From the NCBI GenBank assembly GCA_023396615.1, contig JAEWVM010000225.1, positions 1 through 34,174 on the forward strand: a stretch of DNA of 34,174 nt, written 5' to 3'. This DNA comes from Spirochaetota bacterium. Lineage in GTDB: Bacteria > Spirochaetota > UBA4802 > JAFGJZ01. The notes below the pieces were generated by a model, which was given only the letters and a program-made list of their open reading frames with translations, made no database searches and had not been told where the DNA came from. Positions 1-8,983 of this stretch are shown piece by piece. The position numbers and the translations under genes were made by a program. Every line of letters begins with the position of its first letter. Position 1 is the stretch's first letter.

Positions 1-1
1 C

Positions 2-40
2 GGTAAAGTTATTGCATACAAGTTGAAAGAAATAATCTAA
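2..40 (+). CDS. possible C-terminal end of a gene entering from the left (partial)
   Basis: The first bases read in frame 2 give a 12-residue lysine/isoleucine-rich tail (GKVIAYKLKEII) and then a TAA that overlaps the stop codon of the convergent transporter gene by two bases. Tight convergent ends are the rule in this window (see 4806/4810 and 16363/16365), which is why I list it. Twelve codons cannot identify a product and the open frame could be chance. Confidence 0.25.
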   Translation, partial: GKVIAYKLKEII

Positions 41-1221
41 TCCTCAACTTTGTTTTTCCGGAAATTCATCAAAAGAAAAACAAGTATAACTGATATAAAA
101 GAAGCCAATGCAGCCGAAAGAAAGGCAGTACTGAAACTGCCGCTTTCATCATAGAGAAAACTCCCTCCCAATAATGCCGTCGCGCCAAGGCCGAAACCTG
201 TAAATACCATCCCGTATTTCGTACCAAGGTTTTCATTTCCCAAAATGAAAGCAGTAAAAGAAGGATATAAACCGAGTATAACAGCAAACGACCATCCGGT
301 AATAATAGAAACTATAATCAGGAGGACACCCGAAGAAGGTAATAGGGCGAGCATCAATAGAAAGAGAAACTGCAGAAATCCTGAAGTCATTATAATTTTC
401 GCATAACCTATTTTTTCCGACAAATATCCTGCAACTGGACGGCCGAAACCGTTTACTGCAGAAAAAAGGGAAACAACTAATGCAGAAAAAAACGGATCTG
501 ATGTTACATTTAATCTAGCGAATGACGGGAAAAGTCCCAGACTTAGAAAACCTCCGATTACGAATGAAGCAAATATAAACCAGAGTATATAGAAATTTTT
601 GGTTAATAATGTTTCTCTTACAATTTTTGCCGGCATAACAATAACAGCACTTCCGCTTTTGTTTTTAGCAGGCATCAAAAATGATCCTGTAAATGAACCC
701 GCAAAAACCATAAGCCCCATCACTGCAAGTGTGCCCGAAATACCAAGCCCCGGAATCAGGAGTCTGACTTTTATTGGTGCAATAAATACCGAAGCCAGAC
801 CAAATCCCATTACAGCTATAGACAATGCAAAAGATGTATTTTTACTCACATGAGATCGGACAGCAGGAGCGATTACTGAATATACACAGGCACATCCTAT
901 TCCGCCGATTAAACCATGTGTCATGGGAAGCCACCAGTTATGACCCACCACACCAACCAGCGACGCAAGAAGATATGCAGGAAGCAGCAAAAACGAACCG
1001 ATTCGTGAAACAAATCTAAAACCGTAACGGTCGGCCGCCATTCCTGCTGGGAGCATACATACCGCAAACACCAGCATAAAAACCGTAAATGAAATATTCG
1101 CTTCAAACTTATTCCAATCAAAAAGTTCCATGAGGGGAACTGTAAATACACCCCACGAATATGCGGCACCGCCTGAAAACGAAAGAAGAAATCCGCCTAA
1201 TATTATTCCGAATTTTTTCAT
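37..1221 (-). CDS. MFS transporter, OFA (oxalate/formate antiporter-like) family
   Basis: A 394-residue, very hydrophobic protein with about 12 predicted membrane helices, the normal size for a major facilitator. The N terminus (GGAAYSWGVFTVPL at about residues 18-31) and the loop 'AADRYGFR' after helix 2 are typical of the OFA branch of the superfamily, which moves small carboxylates such as oxalate, formate or pyruvate. A second pseudo-repeat follows after the central loop near residue 195, including 'GRPVAGYLSEKIGY'. The substrate cannot be read from the sequence. The ATG is preceded by GGAG at good spacing. It lies downstream of the metalloprotease gene on the same strand with an 83-bp gap in which I see no clear terminator or strong promoter, so co-transcription is possible. 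Confidence 0.8.
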   Translation of the reverse strand: MKKFGIILGGFLLSFSGGAAYSWGVFTVPLMELFDWNKFEANISFTVFMLVFAVCMLPAGMAADRYGFRFVSRIGSFLLLPAYLLASLVGVVGHNWWLPMTHGLIGGIGCACVYSVIAPAVRSHVSKNTSFALSIAVMGFGLASVFIAPIKVRLLIPGLGISGTLAVMGLMVFAGSFTGSFLMPAKNKSGSAVIVMPAKIVRETLLTKNFYILWFIFASFVIGGFLSLGLFPSFARLNVTSDPFFSALVVSLFSAVNGFGRPVAGYLSEKIGYAKIIMTSGFLQFLFLLMLALLPSSGVLLIIVSIITGWSFAVILGLYPSFTAFILGNENLGTKYGMVFTGFGLGATALLGGSFLYDESGSFSTAFLSAALASFISVILVFLLMNFRKNKVED

Positions 1222-1304
1222 GTTTACTCCAATATATTTCTAATCACGCAAATCAAAGCTTTACTATCAATTCATCATCATACACATAGAAATCGATATA
1301 TTAT

Positions 1305-3227
1305 TTATTTTTCATTTTTTTTATTAATCTTCAAAAGTTTTATGCGCCGTTCATTGAGTTCGTTGCGAACCTTTTCGTTCGATGGATTTTGTCCATACTT
1401 ATCAAGAAGGAAAAGTGCACGCTCAGGATTTTTAGACGTATACCAACCGACTAGATAAATGATTGCCGTGTCGGAATCATCGAAACCCGAAAACAGTTCA
1501 AGATATTTTTCGTAATACGGAATTGCTTTGTCATAATTTTTTTCCCGCCACTGCACGGCATAAGCGTATTTAAAAAGAGGAAGCGGCATCAACGGTGCCT
1601 TATCAATCGCTAGTTTTATAAGCTCAGTCTGCTTCTTTATATCATCCTTTATCATGTCCGAGTTTGATAAAAGTTCGCGCGCGGAAACACAGTCATCATC
1701 AGATGTTTTTGAAGAATAAACTAGTGCTTTTTTAAAAACATCTTGCTGAGGCAGATATGATCCTTTCGCTTTTTTTACTGCGGCAAAATTATCAGAATTA
1801 TCCCTGCGCGAAATAAGACCTTCATACCAGAAGAGCTCTCCGGTCTTTCCGTTATTTTCTTTGACGAGTTGAGCATACCATAAAGGCCACTTGGCTTTAT
1901 TAGCTTCCGCAAAATTATGTCCGTTATCCGTTCCGCAGAAGTATCCGAAATTATGAAAAACCTCGTGTATCAGAACTCTCCATGAAGCAGATGTAGGCAT
2001 CTTGGTAAACATTCTGAAATCCTTAGCGCTTAAAAAATCTGGCACTAAAATAAGGCTCTTTACTCCGCCTAGATAAGTTGCAGTTTCATAATGCGGGAAA
2101 AACCACATCACGCCGTCATATTGCCTGAAATTATCATAAAGCAGTTTTGAAGGATAAGGCCTTATGGATTCTGTAACAATAGACTGTATTTTTGAAGCCG
2201 TATCAGAACGTGTTACTTCGGCATCTATTATTTCAAAACGCGATTTCATCAGAATGTTTCCGGAACTTAAATAATAATAAAATACAGCAAGCGTGTTGAA
2301 GTGCATGGAAGTGTCGAAAATCCGCCGTGAAATTTCTTCTTTTGAAAATTGAACCTTGACTGCTTTCTTCTTTCCATTTACGATAATTGAAGAGTTAACA
2401 CGCGGAACATAGATATTCAGCCATGTGAATTCATAAGGTTTTCTAACGGCTGGAGGATTTTTCACGAAATATTCAAACGCACGGAAAAGACTCTCAAAAT
2501 CCTTGCGGTTTATGTTTTTTGAATCATTCTTCCATATTTCGAAAACTTTTTTCATCAGATCAAACCGGAAAATTAAACTTTCATTTATTTTCCGGTCATT
2601 GATTCCGGAAATTGCAGCCTGAGAAACCGCAACGCTCATATGATCGAAAAAGGCAACAGCAAGAGATGAATTTTTTTCATTATGATTTAATAGAAAATTA
2701 TCCGTTATGTCTTTCAACGTTTCATCATGCTTTGAATTCAAAATAAAAATATTCCCGCATTTTTCTGAATTCCAGAAATGCGTTAACAGCATAACAGCAA
2801 TATCCTTATCTCTCTGCTTTGTATAATATTTAAGAAGAACTTTTACAGCATCATCTCTTTTGACCTGTTCAAGAAGCGCCTGAGCGTAACATCTTACTGC
2901 ACCGAATAAATAGGCTTTATGATAATGATATTCTTCAGGTGCAGCGGTAAATTCTTTTATAACGGCATCATAGAGCTTCGCGTCAGATAACTGTTTAAGA
3001 TACCAGAAAAAACGGTATGAATCAGGTTTGGAATAATATGAATATCTCATCTCGGATGACGCTAAATAAAAATCCTTTTTATATCCGGCATCCATTCCTG
3101 CTCTGAAATAGTCTTTTTTGTTATCGATGTCCGAAGGCCTACCGGTTACAAAGTCAGCCGGATAAGTAAATTCCATAGGCATAAAAGCTATAAACGCAAA
3201 GATAAATAATTCAACAAGTTTCTTCAT
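1305..3227 (-). CDS. secreted TPR-containing zinc metalloprotease-like protein (HExxH)
   Basis: A 640-residue protein. I start at the ATG at 3227, not at an upstream TTG (3263), because it gives a clean Sec signal peptide (MKKLVELFIFAFIAF...) and has AGGGA just upstream. The middle carries HEVFHNFGYF, with the two zinc-ligand-type histidines at about residues 421 and 425 (HExxH). The hydrophobic strand 'VKSLILVPDFLS' precedes it, as often seen before a protease zinc site. The last ~110 residues look like tetratricopeptide helices ('PLPLFKYAYAVQWREKNYDKAIPYYEKYLELF'-like pattern), and the N-terminal 150 residues also look helical-repeat-like. The third zinc ligand and the peptidase family are not clear to me. 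It probably acts in the periplasm or outside the cell. No homologue is recognised, so substrate and role are unknown. Confidence 0.6.
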   Translation of the reverse strand: MKKLVELFIFAFIAFMPMEFTYPADFVTGRPSDIDNKKDYFRAGMDAGYKKDFYLASSEMRYSYYSKPDSYRFFWYLKQLSDAKLYDAVIKEFTAAPEEYHYHKAYLFGAVRCYAQALLEQVKRDDAVKVLLKYYTKQRDKDIAVMLLTHFWNSEKCGNIFILNSKHDETLKDITDNFLLNHNEKNSSLAVAFFDHMSVAVSQAAISGINDRKINESLIFRFDLMKKVFEIWKNDSKNINRKDFESLFRAFEYFVKNPPAVRKPYEFTWLNIYVPRVNSSIIVNGKKKAVKVQFSKEEISRRIFDTSMHFNTLAVFYYYLSSGNILMKSRFEIIDAEVTRSDTASKIQSIVTESIRPYPSKLLYDNFRQYDGVMWFFPHYETATYLGGVKSLILVPDFLSAKDFRMFTKMPTSASWRVLIHEVFHNFGYFCGTDNGHNFAEANKAKWPLWYAQLVKENNGKTGELFWYEGLISRRDNSDNFAAVKKAKGSYLPQQDVFKKALVYSSKTSDDDCVSARELLSNSDMIKDDIKKQTELIKLAIDKAPLMPLPLFKYAYAVQWREKNYDKAIPYYEKYLELFSGFDDSDTAIIYLVGWYTSKNPERALFLLDKYGQNPSNEKVRNELNERRIKLLKINKKNEK

Positions 3228-3242
3228 AATATTCCCTGCCCG

Positions 3243-3271
3243 ATTTAAGCATAAAAACAGCAAACTGTCAA
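3243..3271 (-). promoter_or_regulatory. possible sigma-70 promoter for the metalloprotease gene
   Basis: On the minus strand, TTGACA (3266-3271) and TTAAAT (3243-3248) are separated by 17 bp. The -35 is perfect and the -10 matches 4 of 6. Against it, the expected start of transcription (about 3236) would leave almost no leader and would cut into the ribosome binding site of the ATG at 3227. Confidence 0.3.
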
Positions 3272-3316
3272 CATTTGCATCATACTTCCATATTTTTAAA
3301 ATTTAAACTAAAATAA

Positions 3317-3344
3317 TTGATTTGCAGATTTCTTATGCTATATT
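3317..3344 (+). promoter_or_regulatory. likely sigma-70 promoter for the hemerythrin-apbE pair
   Basis: TTGATT (3317-3322), a 16-bp spacer and TATATT (3339-3344) lie about 27 bp before the hemerythrin ATG, in the divergent gap between it and the metalloprotease gene. The short leader carries a strong Shine-Dalgarno (AAGGAGG). Confidence 0.45.
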
Positions 3345-3370
3345 TATACTGATAGCTTCAAGGAGGAACC

Positions 3371-3778
3371 ATGGCTTACATAGAATGGGAAGATTCGTTC
3401 AGCGTTGGAGTTGAAATCTTTGACAACGAACATAAAAAGCTTATTGAAATAATTAACCGTTTACATCTTGCACTTTTGATGAAAGAAACCGATGCGGTAA
3501 TGGGCAAAACACTGAAAGACCTTATCGATTATACCATTACTCATTTCGCTCATGAAGAAGACAATATGTCAAAAATAACATATCCTGATTTCTTTAAACA
3601 CAAGAAAGAGCATGATGAACTTATAAAAAAAGTTCAGGAATATAAAGCTCAGATAGATTCCGGCAAAACAACTATAAGTCTTTCGATTATGAATTTTTTA
3701 AAAGACTGGCTGATGAGCCACATTCTAGGCACAGATATGAAATACAAGATTTTCTTCGCCGGAAAAAATCTTAACTGA
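3371..3778 (+). CDS. bacteriohemerythrin (di-iron oxygen-binding protein)
   Basis: A 135-residue single-domain hemerythrin of normal length. The full set of diiron ligands is visible: H21, H58, E62, H77, H81, H117 and D122, in the usual H...HxxxE...HxxxH...HxxxxD pattern. The N-terminal 'IEWEDSFSVGVEIFDNEHKKL' region is also typical of the family. Bacterial hemerythrins bind O2 reversibly in the cytoplasm and are used for oxygen sensing, delivery or protection; free single-domain forms are common in motile micro-oxic or anaerobic bacteria. The ATG has a strong AAGGAGG site. Its stop codon overlaps the apbE start by one base (TGATG), so the two are translationally coupled. Confidence 0.93.
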   Translation: MAYIEWEDSFSVGVEIFDNEHKKLIEIINRLHLALLMKETDAVMGKTLKDLIDYTITHFAHEEDNMSKITYPDFFKHKKEHDELIKKVQEYKAQIDSGKTTISLSIMNFLKDWLMSHILGTDMKYKIFFAGKNLN

Positions 3779-4806
3779 TGAAATTTTCTCCACGAGTAAT
3801 TTCTAAGAGCATGACATTAACTGTATGTCTGCTGATCATTTCTGCATGCGCAGAAAAAAAACCTGTAATAATTTCTGAAAGCAGAATGGGAACTGTTATA
3901 TCACAGACAGTTTACGGCAAAAATGCAGAACAGGCTGTGATCGAAGCAAGCGCTCGCCTTGCATATCTTGAAAAAGAACTGAGCTTTCATGATGATAAAA
4001 GCGACTTGTCAAAACTGAATTCTAATGCCGGACAAAACTTTGTCTCATTGAAACCCGAAACTTTTTATCTTTTAAAGAAATCAATTTATTATTCCGAGAT
4101 CACCGGCGGAGCATTCAATATTCTGACGGGCCCTTTGTCAAAACTGTGGAAGGTGACTTCTCCTGATGCGGATATTCCTTCCGATAAAATAATCAAAGAA
4201 CTTCTTCCTCTGCTTGACTACAGAGACATCATAATCGATGAAAAGAATTCATCAGCAAAACTCAAAAAAAACGGACAGATGGCTGATCTCGGAGGAATCG
4301 CGAAAGGTTTCGCAACTGATGAAGTAATTAGTATTTATAAGAAACACGGAATAAAAAATGCATTCGTAAACATCGGAGGCAATATAGGTCTTCTGGGAAA
4401 TTCTCCGGACGGAAAACCCTGGCGAATAGGAATCCAGTCTCCGGACGGACAAAAAGGGAAATTCGTCTGCGCCATTTCTCTTACCGACTGCTCCATATCT
4501 ACGTCGGGAGCATACGAACGGTATTTCAAAAAAAACGGAAAATCATATCATCACATAATAAATCCGAAAACAGGATATCCATCCGAATCGGATATCGCAA
4601 GCGCTACAATCATCGCAAACACTTCAGTAGAAAGCGACGCAATTAGCAAAGTTTTCATAATGAATTCAAACGATGCGGTCGAACTGATAAAAAAAATCTC
4701 CGGAAAAGCAGTAATCATAACCAAAGATTTTAAAATCATTGCGACAGAAAACTTAAAGGACAAATTCGAACTGACCGACGAAAGATATTCTGTCGAATTC
4801 AGATAA
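3778..4806 (+). CDS. apbE: FAD:protein FMN transferase, ApbE lipoprotein
   Basis: A 342-residue protein with a lipoprotein signal peptide (lipobox I-S-A-C, lipidated Cys24). ApbE enzymes covalently attach FMN from FAD to Thr/Ser of extracytoplasmic redox subunits such as NqrB/C, RnfD/G or flavin-dependent reductases. Family motifs are present: DLGGIAKGFATD (about residues 170-181) and, later, 'YHHIINPKTGYP', both flavin/metal-site signatures, plus the 'MGTVISQTVYG' N-terminal strand. Its flavoprotein target is not in this window. It follows hemerythrin with a 1-nt overlap, giving a small redox pair. The 3' end is convergent with the aminotransferase gene with a 3-bp gap and no visible terminator. 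Confidence 0.92.
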   Translation: MKFSPRVISKSMTLTVCLLIISACAEKKPVIISESRMGTVISQTVYGKNAEQAVIEASARLAYLEKELSFHDDKSDLSKLNSNAGQNFVSLKPETFYLLKKSIYYSEITGGAFNILTGPLSKLWKVTSPDADIPSDKIIKELLPLLDYRDIIIDEKNSSAKLKKNGQMADLGGIAKGFATDEVISIYKKHGIKNAFVNIGGNIGLLGNSPDGKPWRIGIQSPDGQKGKFVCAISLTDCSISTSGAYERYFKKNGKSYHHIINPKTGYPSESDIASATIIANTSVESDAISKVFIMNSNDAVELIKKISGKAVIITKDFKIIATENLKDKFELTDERYSVEFR

Positions 4807-4809
4807 TCG

Positions 4810-5967
4810 TTATTTTCTCGATGAGAGATATGCTTCGATTCTGTCCAAGCCTTCCTTAATTCTTTCCATTGAATTTGCGTAAGAAAACCTGATAAAACCC
4901 TCACCGTTTGTTCCGAAATCTACGCCGGGAGTTATTCCGACATGCGCATTATCAAGAATTTCAATAGCAAATGAATACGAATCATTTGTAAAATTGCGCG
5001 CATCGCAGAAAATATAAAATGCACCGAATGGTTCAGCACTGATTGAAAAACCGATTTTCTCAAGACGCATAAGCATGTATTTTCTGCGCTCATCATAGAC
5101 TGAAACCATTTTTCTTACATCATCACCCGCGCACTGCAAAGCCGCTATACCTGCGCGCTGAGCAATCGACGGAGCGCATATAAAAAGATTCTGCTGAAGT
5201 ATCTGAACAGAACGAATTAATTTCTCAGGAACAATCATGTATCCAAGGCGAAGACCCGTCATCGCAAAACGCTTAGAAAAGCCGTTGATAACTATCGAAT
5301 CACGCGAAAATTCAAACATACTCCGCGCGCGTCTGCCGTAAACAAGTCCGTGATATATTTCATCAGAAATAACCATAATACCGCTATCAGCCAGCATTTC
5401 AAATGTTTTATCACTTGCAAGAACACCGGACGGATTCATCGGCGAATTCAGAAATACGGCACGCGTTCTATCTGTTATCGCAGATTCAAAAGAAGATTTT
5501 TCATACTGAAAACCGTTTGCAGCAGAAACTTGAACTTCAACAGGAACTGCGCCGACAGAATGAATGAAATTTTTATAGCACGAATATCCCGGATTTGAAA
5601 TTATAACTTCATCTCCTTCATTGCAAAGAGCATTGAGCGCAAGAAGTATCGCGGGTGAAGATCCGGAAGTTACAGCAATGCATTCGGGATTAACTTCGAC
5701 ATTGTATTCGCTTTTGTAAAAAGAAGCAATCGCTTCACGCAGTTCCCGCATTCCTAGAGAATGAGTATAATGAGTTTCACCGGATGAAAGAGACAGGCGT
5801 ACTGCTTCAGTTACACATTCAGGCGGATCAAAATCAGGCTCGCCTACTTCAAGATGAATTACATCTATTCCGCGCGAAGTCATTTCATTAGCACGCTCAA
5901 GAATTTCCATTACAATGAAGGGAGTAAGTTTTTCTATTCTGGGGTTTATAAACTTTTCAGTTTCCAA
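4810..5967 (-). CDS. PLP-dependent aminotransferase class I/II (aspartate aminotransferase-like)
   Basis: A 385-residue fold-type I aminotransferase. The PLP lysine is K232 in 'NGFSKRFAMTGLRLGY', the conserved Asp that holds the pyridine nitrogen is D202 in 'SDEIYHGL', and 'NSPMNPSG' and 'SGSSPAILLAL' are the usual phosphate and cofactor loops. Proteins of this type transfer amino groups from Asp, Ala, Tyr or similar donors to 2-oxoglutarate; the exact substrate cannot be assigned. The start appears to be TTG (5965-5967) with AAGGA about 8-10 nt upstream, inside the last codons of the nucleotidyltransferase gene. The two genes overlap by 11 nt and are probably co-translated. Last gene of the leftward operon. 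Confidence 0.88.
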   Translation of the reverse strand: METEKFINPRIEKLTPFIVMEILERANEMTSRGIDVIHLEVGEPDFDPPECVTEAVRLSLSSGETHYTHSLGMRELREAIASFYKSEYNVEVNPECIAVTSGSSPAILLALNALCNEGDEVIISNPGYSCYKNFIHSVGAVPVEVQVSAANGFQYEKSSFESAITDRTRAVFLNSPMNPSGVLASDKTFEMLADSGIMVISDEIYHGLVYGRRARSMFEFSRDSIVINGFSKRFAMTGLRLGYMIVPEKLIRSVQILQQNLFICAPSIAQRAGIAALQCAGDDVRKMVSVYDERRKYMLMRLEKIGFSISAEPFGAFYIFCDARNFTNDSYSFAIEILDNAHVGITPGVDFGTNGEGFIRFSYANSMERIKEGLDRIEAYLSSRK

Positions 5968-7342
5968 CGCTTACTTCCTTCTCATAAATCTCTTTTGCTT
6001 TTTCGGCAAGATTTTCCGCAGTGTTTGCAGCCGGATCATCAAGCACAATCTCAAGAAGCTCATTGAGTATTTTTCCGATTATAGGACCGGGTTTAACATG
6101 AAACATGCTCATGACATCATTGCCGTTAATCAACAGATCTTTCACGGTTATCGCGTTTTCGGCTTCAATGATCTTTTCTATGCGGCGGAAAAGTTCATGT
6201 ATCGGTGCAGGCATGCCGCTTCTCGAACCGTTTCCGGCACGGTCGGCAAGACGAACGCGCGCCAAGTCGCCGAGATTTTCGACTCCGACCTTGCGCATAA
6301 ATCTTCTTACGGCGCCGTCATTCCAGTCTTCCGTGTAGTGAAACATGTGATTGATGACGAGATTAGTAACACAGTCGATTTCGGCGTTTGAGAACTTGAG
6401 CCTCTTCATGATATTCTTAACCATGCGGCTTCCGACCACTTCGTGATTATAAAAAGTGTTTTCACCGTCGGCGCCTTTGCGGCGGACCTGAGGCTTCGCG
6501 ATATCATGAAGCAATGCCGCGAGTTTAACTTCAAGCTTATCATTTACGGCTGCGTCACATGAATAGACGCAGTGATAATAAACATCGAATGCATGATACT
6601 TGTTCTGTTCGACGCCATAGCACGTAAATAGCTCCGGGAGAAACTGTTCAAGAAGACCCGACTTACGCATATATTCAAGTCCGACGGAAGGTCTTTCCGT
6701 CATCACGGTTTTAACAAACTCGTCGCGTATTCTCTCCGCCGAAACTTTCGCTGATACTTCCAGAGTTAATCCTATCGAATCGAAAGTTTCGTCTTCAATA
6801 TCAAATCCCAGTTTTGACGCAAATCGGCAGGCGCGGTAAGGGCGCAGTCCGTCTTCGGAAAATCTGTCTACGGGTTTGCCGATGGTTCGGATTACACGCT
6901 TGTTTATATCTTCGATGCCGCCGCAGAAATCAACAACTTCACTGGTTCGGTAGTTATAGGCAAGACCGTTCATGGTAAAATCCCGGCGCGAGATATCAAC
7001 TTCAAGAGAATCAGAAAAAATCACCTCATTCGGATGTCTTCCGTCATCATACTTCCCGTCGTTTCTGTATGTAGTAACTTCAAAGACTTCACCGTCAACA
7101 ATTACGCTGACAGTTCCGTGTTTTATTCCTGTCGGAACCGCGTGGCGGAATATTTTCATCAGCTCATCGGGACGTGCGTTTGTAGCGAAATCATAATCTT
7201 CTGCCGGTGAACCCATTATAAGATCGCGGACAGCACCGCCGACCATAAAGCATTCATTTCCGTTTTTTTCCAAAGTCGAGTAAATCTTTTCTATCCCGCG
7301 AATATATTTATCGGGGATGGAAAGGGGAATAATTTTTGTCAT
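5957..7342 (-). CDS. CCA tRNA nucleotidyltransferase / poly(A) polymerase family protein with HD domain
   Basis: A 461-residue protein. The N-terminal class II nucleotidyltransferase core has GGAVRD (35-40), the metal-binding pair D49/D51 in 'AEDYDFAT', and 'RRDFTMNGLAY' (119-129). An HD phosphohydrolase domain follows (H279-D280 in 'LLHDIAKP'). The combination is that of bacterial CCA-adding enzymes that build or repair the tRNA 3' end; the CC-, A- and poly(A)-adding branches look alike, so I leave the symbol empty. ATG start with AAGG overlapping the stop codon of the LamG-protein gene one base upstream. Co-transcribed with the aminotransferase gene below it. Confidence 0.9.
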   Translation of the reverse strand: MTKIIPLSIPDKYIRGIEKIYSTLEKNGNECFMVGGAVRDLIMGSPAEDYDFATNARPDELMKIFRHAVPTGIKHGTVSVIVDGEVFEVTTYRNDGKYDDGRHPNEVIFSDSLEVDISRRDFTMNGLAYNYRTSEVVDFCGGIEDINKRVIRTIGKPVDRFSEDGLRPYRACRFASKLGFDIEDETFDSIGLTLEVSAKVSAERIRDEFVKTVMTERPSVGLEYMRKSGLLEQFLPELFTCYGVEQNKYHAFDVYYHCVYSCDAAVNDKLEVKLAALLHDIAKPQVRRKGADGENTFYNHEVVGSRMVKNIMKRLKFSNAEIDCVTNLVINHMFHYTEDWNDGAVRRFMRKVGVENLGDLARVRLADRAGNGSRSGMPAPIHELFRRIEKIIEAENAITVKDLLINGNDVMSMFHVKPGPIIGKILNELLEIVLDDPAANTAENLAEKAKEIYEKEVSVGN

Positions 7343-7343
7343 A

Positions 7344-8981
7344 TTACCTTGTTATTTCTGATTGCTGAGAGGGTCGAGCATACACTTCGGCGCTTTTACG
7401 CCCTTCATGATTATATTGCGTATCAACTTTATAAGAATCATAAGCCGATACGGAAAAATAATACAATACGTTGTTTTTCATTTCGGGATATTCAAGCATT
7501 CCGCGCACGTATCTTCCCCGGTTTTCCTCAATGAGATTATTGTCAATTTTAACGGTAACGTAATTCGAATTTGAAAAATTCGCCACACGCTTTCCTCCGG
7601 CATATCTGAGAATACCCTCAGATTCGCCGTTTTTAATTCCGTAGTAAATATTGTAACCGGCTATATCGTGGTCAACATTTTTCTTCCACCGGATTATCAC
7701 ATAATTATCGCCTGTCTCGACAACTTCAAGAAAAAGCGGAGACGACGGCGGCGAATCAAGTTCGTAATCAATTTCAGCCGATTTAAAAACCGGAGACTCT
7801 TCACCTTCAGGAGTTGCAATCAGTTTTGCCCGCCATTGAAAAAACTTTCCGCGAAGATAACCGTCTTCGGTTCTCGTAAGATAAATATTTCTTTGATCAT
7901 TATCGATCTTGAACCATTTCGGTTCAGAATCCTCCGCGTCAAAATATTTATCAGACATTCGTATTTCACATCTGAGGAATGTCTTCGGAGGTAAAATTCC
8001 GTCCCATTTGAAATTTTTAATCATTGTGCCGGTAAATTCAAACTGGTAGACTTTACTTGATATGATACCTTCCCTGTTCACAGGTGTACGCCCGATAAGC
8101 TTAACATCACGGTAATTTTTGCTCGCGATATCAGTCTGACTTCTTGCGTCTTCATATGAAAGATAATTGATCCTGAATTCATCCAATAGTCCCGAAAACC
8201 CCTTTCCGATTCTTGCAATCGGTGCGTCTCCGTCTGCAAAAGAAGGAATCATTACGTCAGAAGACGGAACTCCCTTCTCGGTCATAAACCTGTAATCATA
8301 TTCATTTTCACCGATAAGATGCGAAAGCTTTCCGGTCAGCCTGTCGAAAGAAAGAAAATAATGATGCCATTTTCCGACCTTTATATTCGGTCCCTTAGTG
8401 AGAGCTGTGTCTATTCTCCGTCCCTGCGAATCACTGAATACTTTATAGAAATAAGCGGTTATTCTGCCTTTCTCAAGCCTGATTTCAATTCCGTTTTTAA
8501 TACCCGTGTTCAACCCTACGCGCGAAAAGATAACAGCATCTTTTAAACTGGCTGGATTAATTCTGAATTCAATCGAAAATGAGCCCAGATCTTCGGAATT
8601 GGCAAGCCATAGACCTTTTGACGAAACTATATCAACACGGTCATCCTTTCTTGAAAAAAAAGCAGAGCCTCCGCCGAGAGAACCTTTCCCTTTCACATGA
8701 TTAAAAACTGTATTCTTAACCCTGTATCTGCGTGTATCATCCAGATGAAATTTGTCATTATTAAAAGATATAACCAAATCCGACAAACCGGAAGTGGCGC
8801 TTTCTTTATATGAGAGATCAGATATTCGGTATTCGGTTTGTCCGTGAACGTCTTTCTTTTTATCAATGTTGAAAAAAGAAGATCCTTCGGCACTGAAACG
8901 CAAGGTTCCGCCGGAACGTATATCCGACGCGGCAATAATCAGCGCCGAAAATATAAACACGAATCCGAATATTTTTTTCAA
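7344..8981 (-). CDS. secreted LamG-like / fibronectin type III-like protein of unknown function
   Basis: I start at TTG (8979-8981), giving MKKIFGFVFIFSALIIAA, a good Sec signal peptide, with GAGGAG (8990-8995) eight bases upstream; a GTG three codons earlier is the alternative. The mature protein has a concanavalin/LamG-type jelly-roll at about residues 100-280 ('SFSIEFRINPASL', 'KWHHYFLSFDR', 'GFSGLLDEFRINY'). A region with 'FKWRAKL'-like strands follows, then an FN3-like module near 425-530 ('NYVIIRWKKNVDHDIAGYNIYYG'). Such proteins bind glycans or proteins at the cell surface or in the periplasm; no catalytic motif is visible. It sits between rpiB and the CCA gene with gaps of 1-2 nt, an unexpected partner for housekeeping enzymes. 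Function unknown. Confidence 0.7.
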   Translation of the reverse strand: MKKIFGFVFIFSALIIAASDIRSGGTLRFSAEGSSFFNIDKKKDVHGQTEYRISDLSYKESATSGLSDLVISFNNDKFHLDDTRRYRVKNTVFNHVKGKGSLGGGSAFFSRKDDRVDIVSSKGLWLANSEDLGSFSIEFRINPASLKDAVIFSRVGLNTGIKNGIEIRLEKGRITAYFYKVFSDSQGRRIDTALTKGPNIKVGKWHHYFLSFDRLTGKLSHLIGENEYDYRFMTEKGVPSSDVMIPSFADGDAPIARIGKGFSGLLDEFRINYLSYEDARSQTDIASKNYRDVKLIGRTPVNREGIISSKVYQFEFTGTMIKNFKWDGILPPKTFLRCEIRMSDKYFDAEDSEPKWFKIDNDQRNIYLTRTEDGYLRGKFFQWRAKLIATPEGEESPVFKSAEIDYELDSPPSSPLFLEVVETGDNYVIIRWKKNVDHDIAGYNIYYGIKNGESEGILRYAGGKRVANFSNSNYVTVKIDNNLIEENRGRYVRGMLEYPEMKNNVLYYFSVSAYDSYKVDTQYNHEGRKSAEVYARPSQQSEITR

Positions 8982-8983
8982 AC

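Noticed and set aside
1222..1304. Promoter for the MFS transporter gene
   Set aside because: Only weak TTGATA/TGATTA-like boxes; not convincing and read-through from the protease gene is as likely.
5915..6391. A 158-codon plus-strand open frame
   Set aside because: Antisense to the aminotransferase and CCA genes, no Shine-Dalgarno and no family features.
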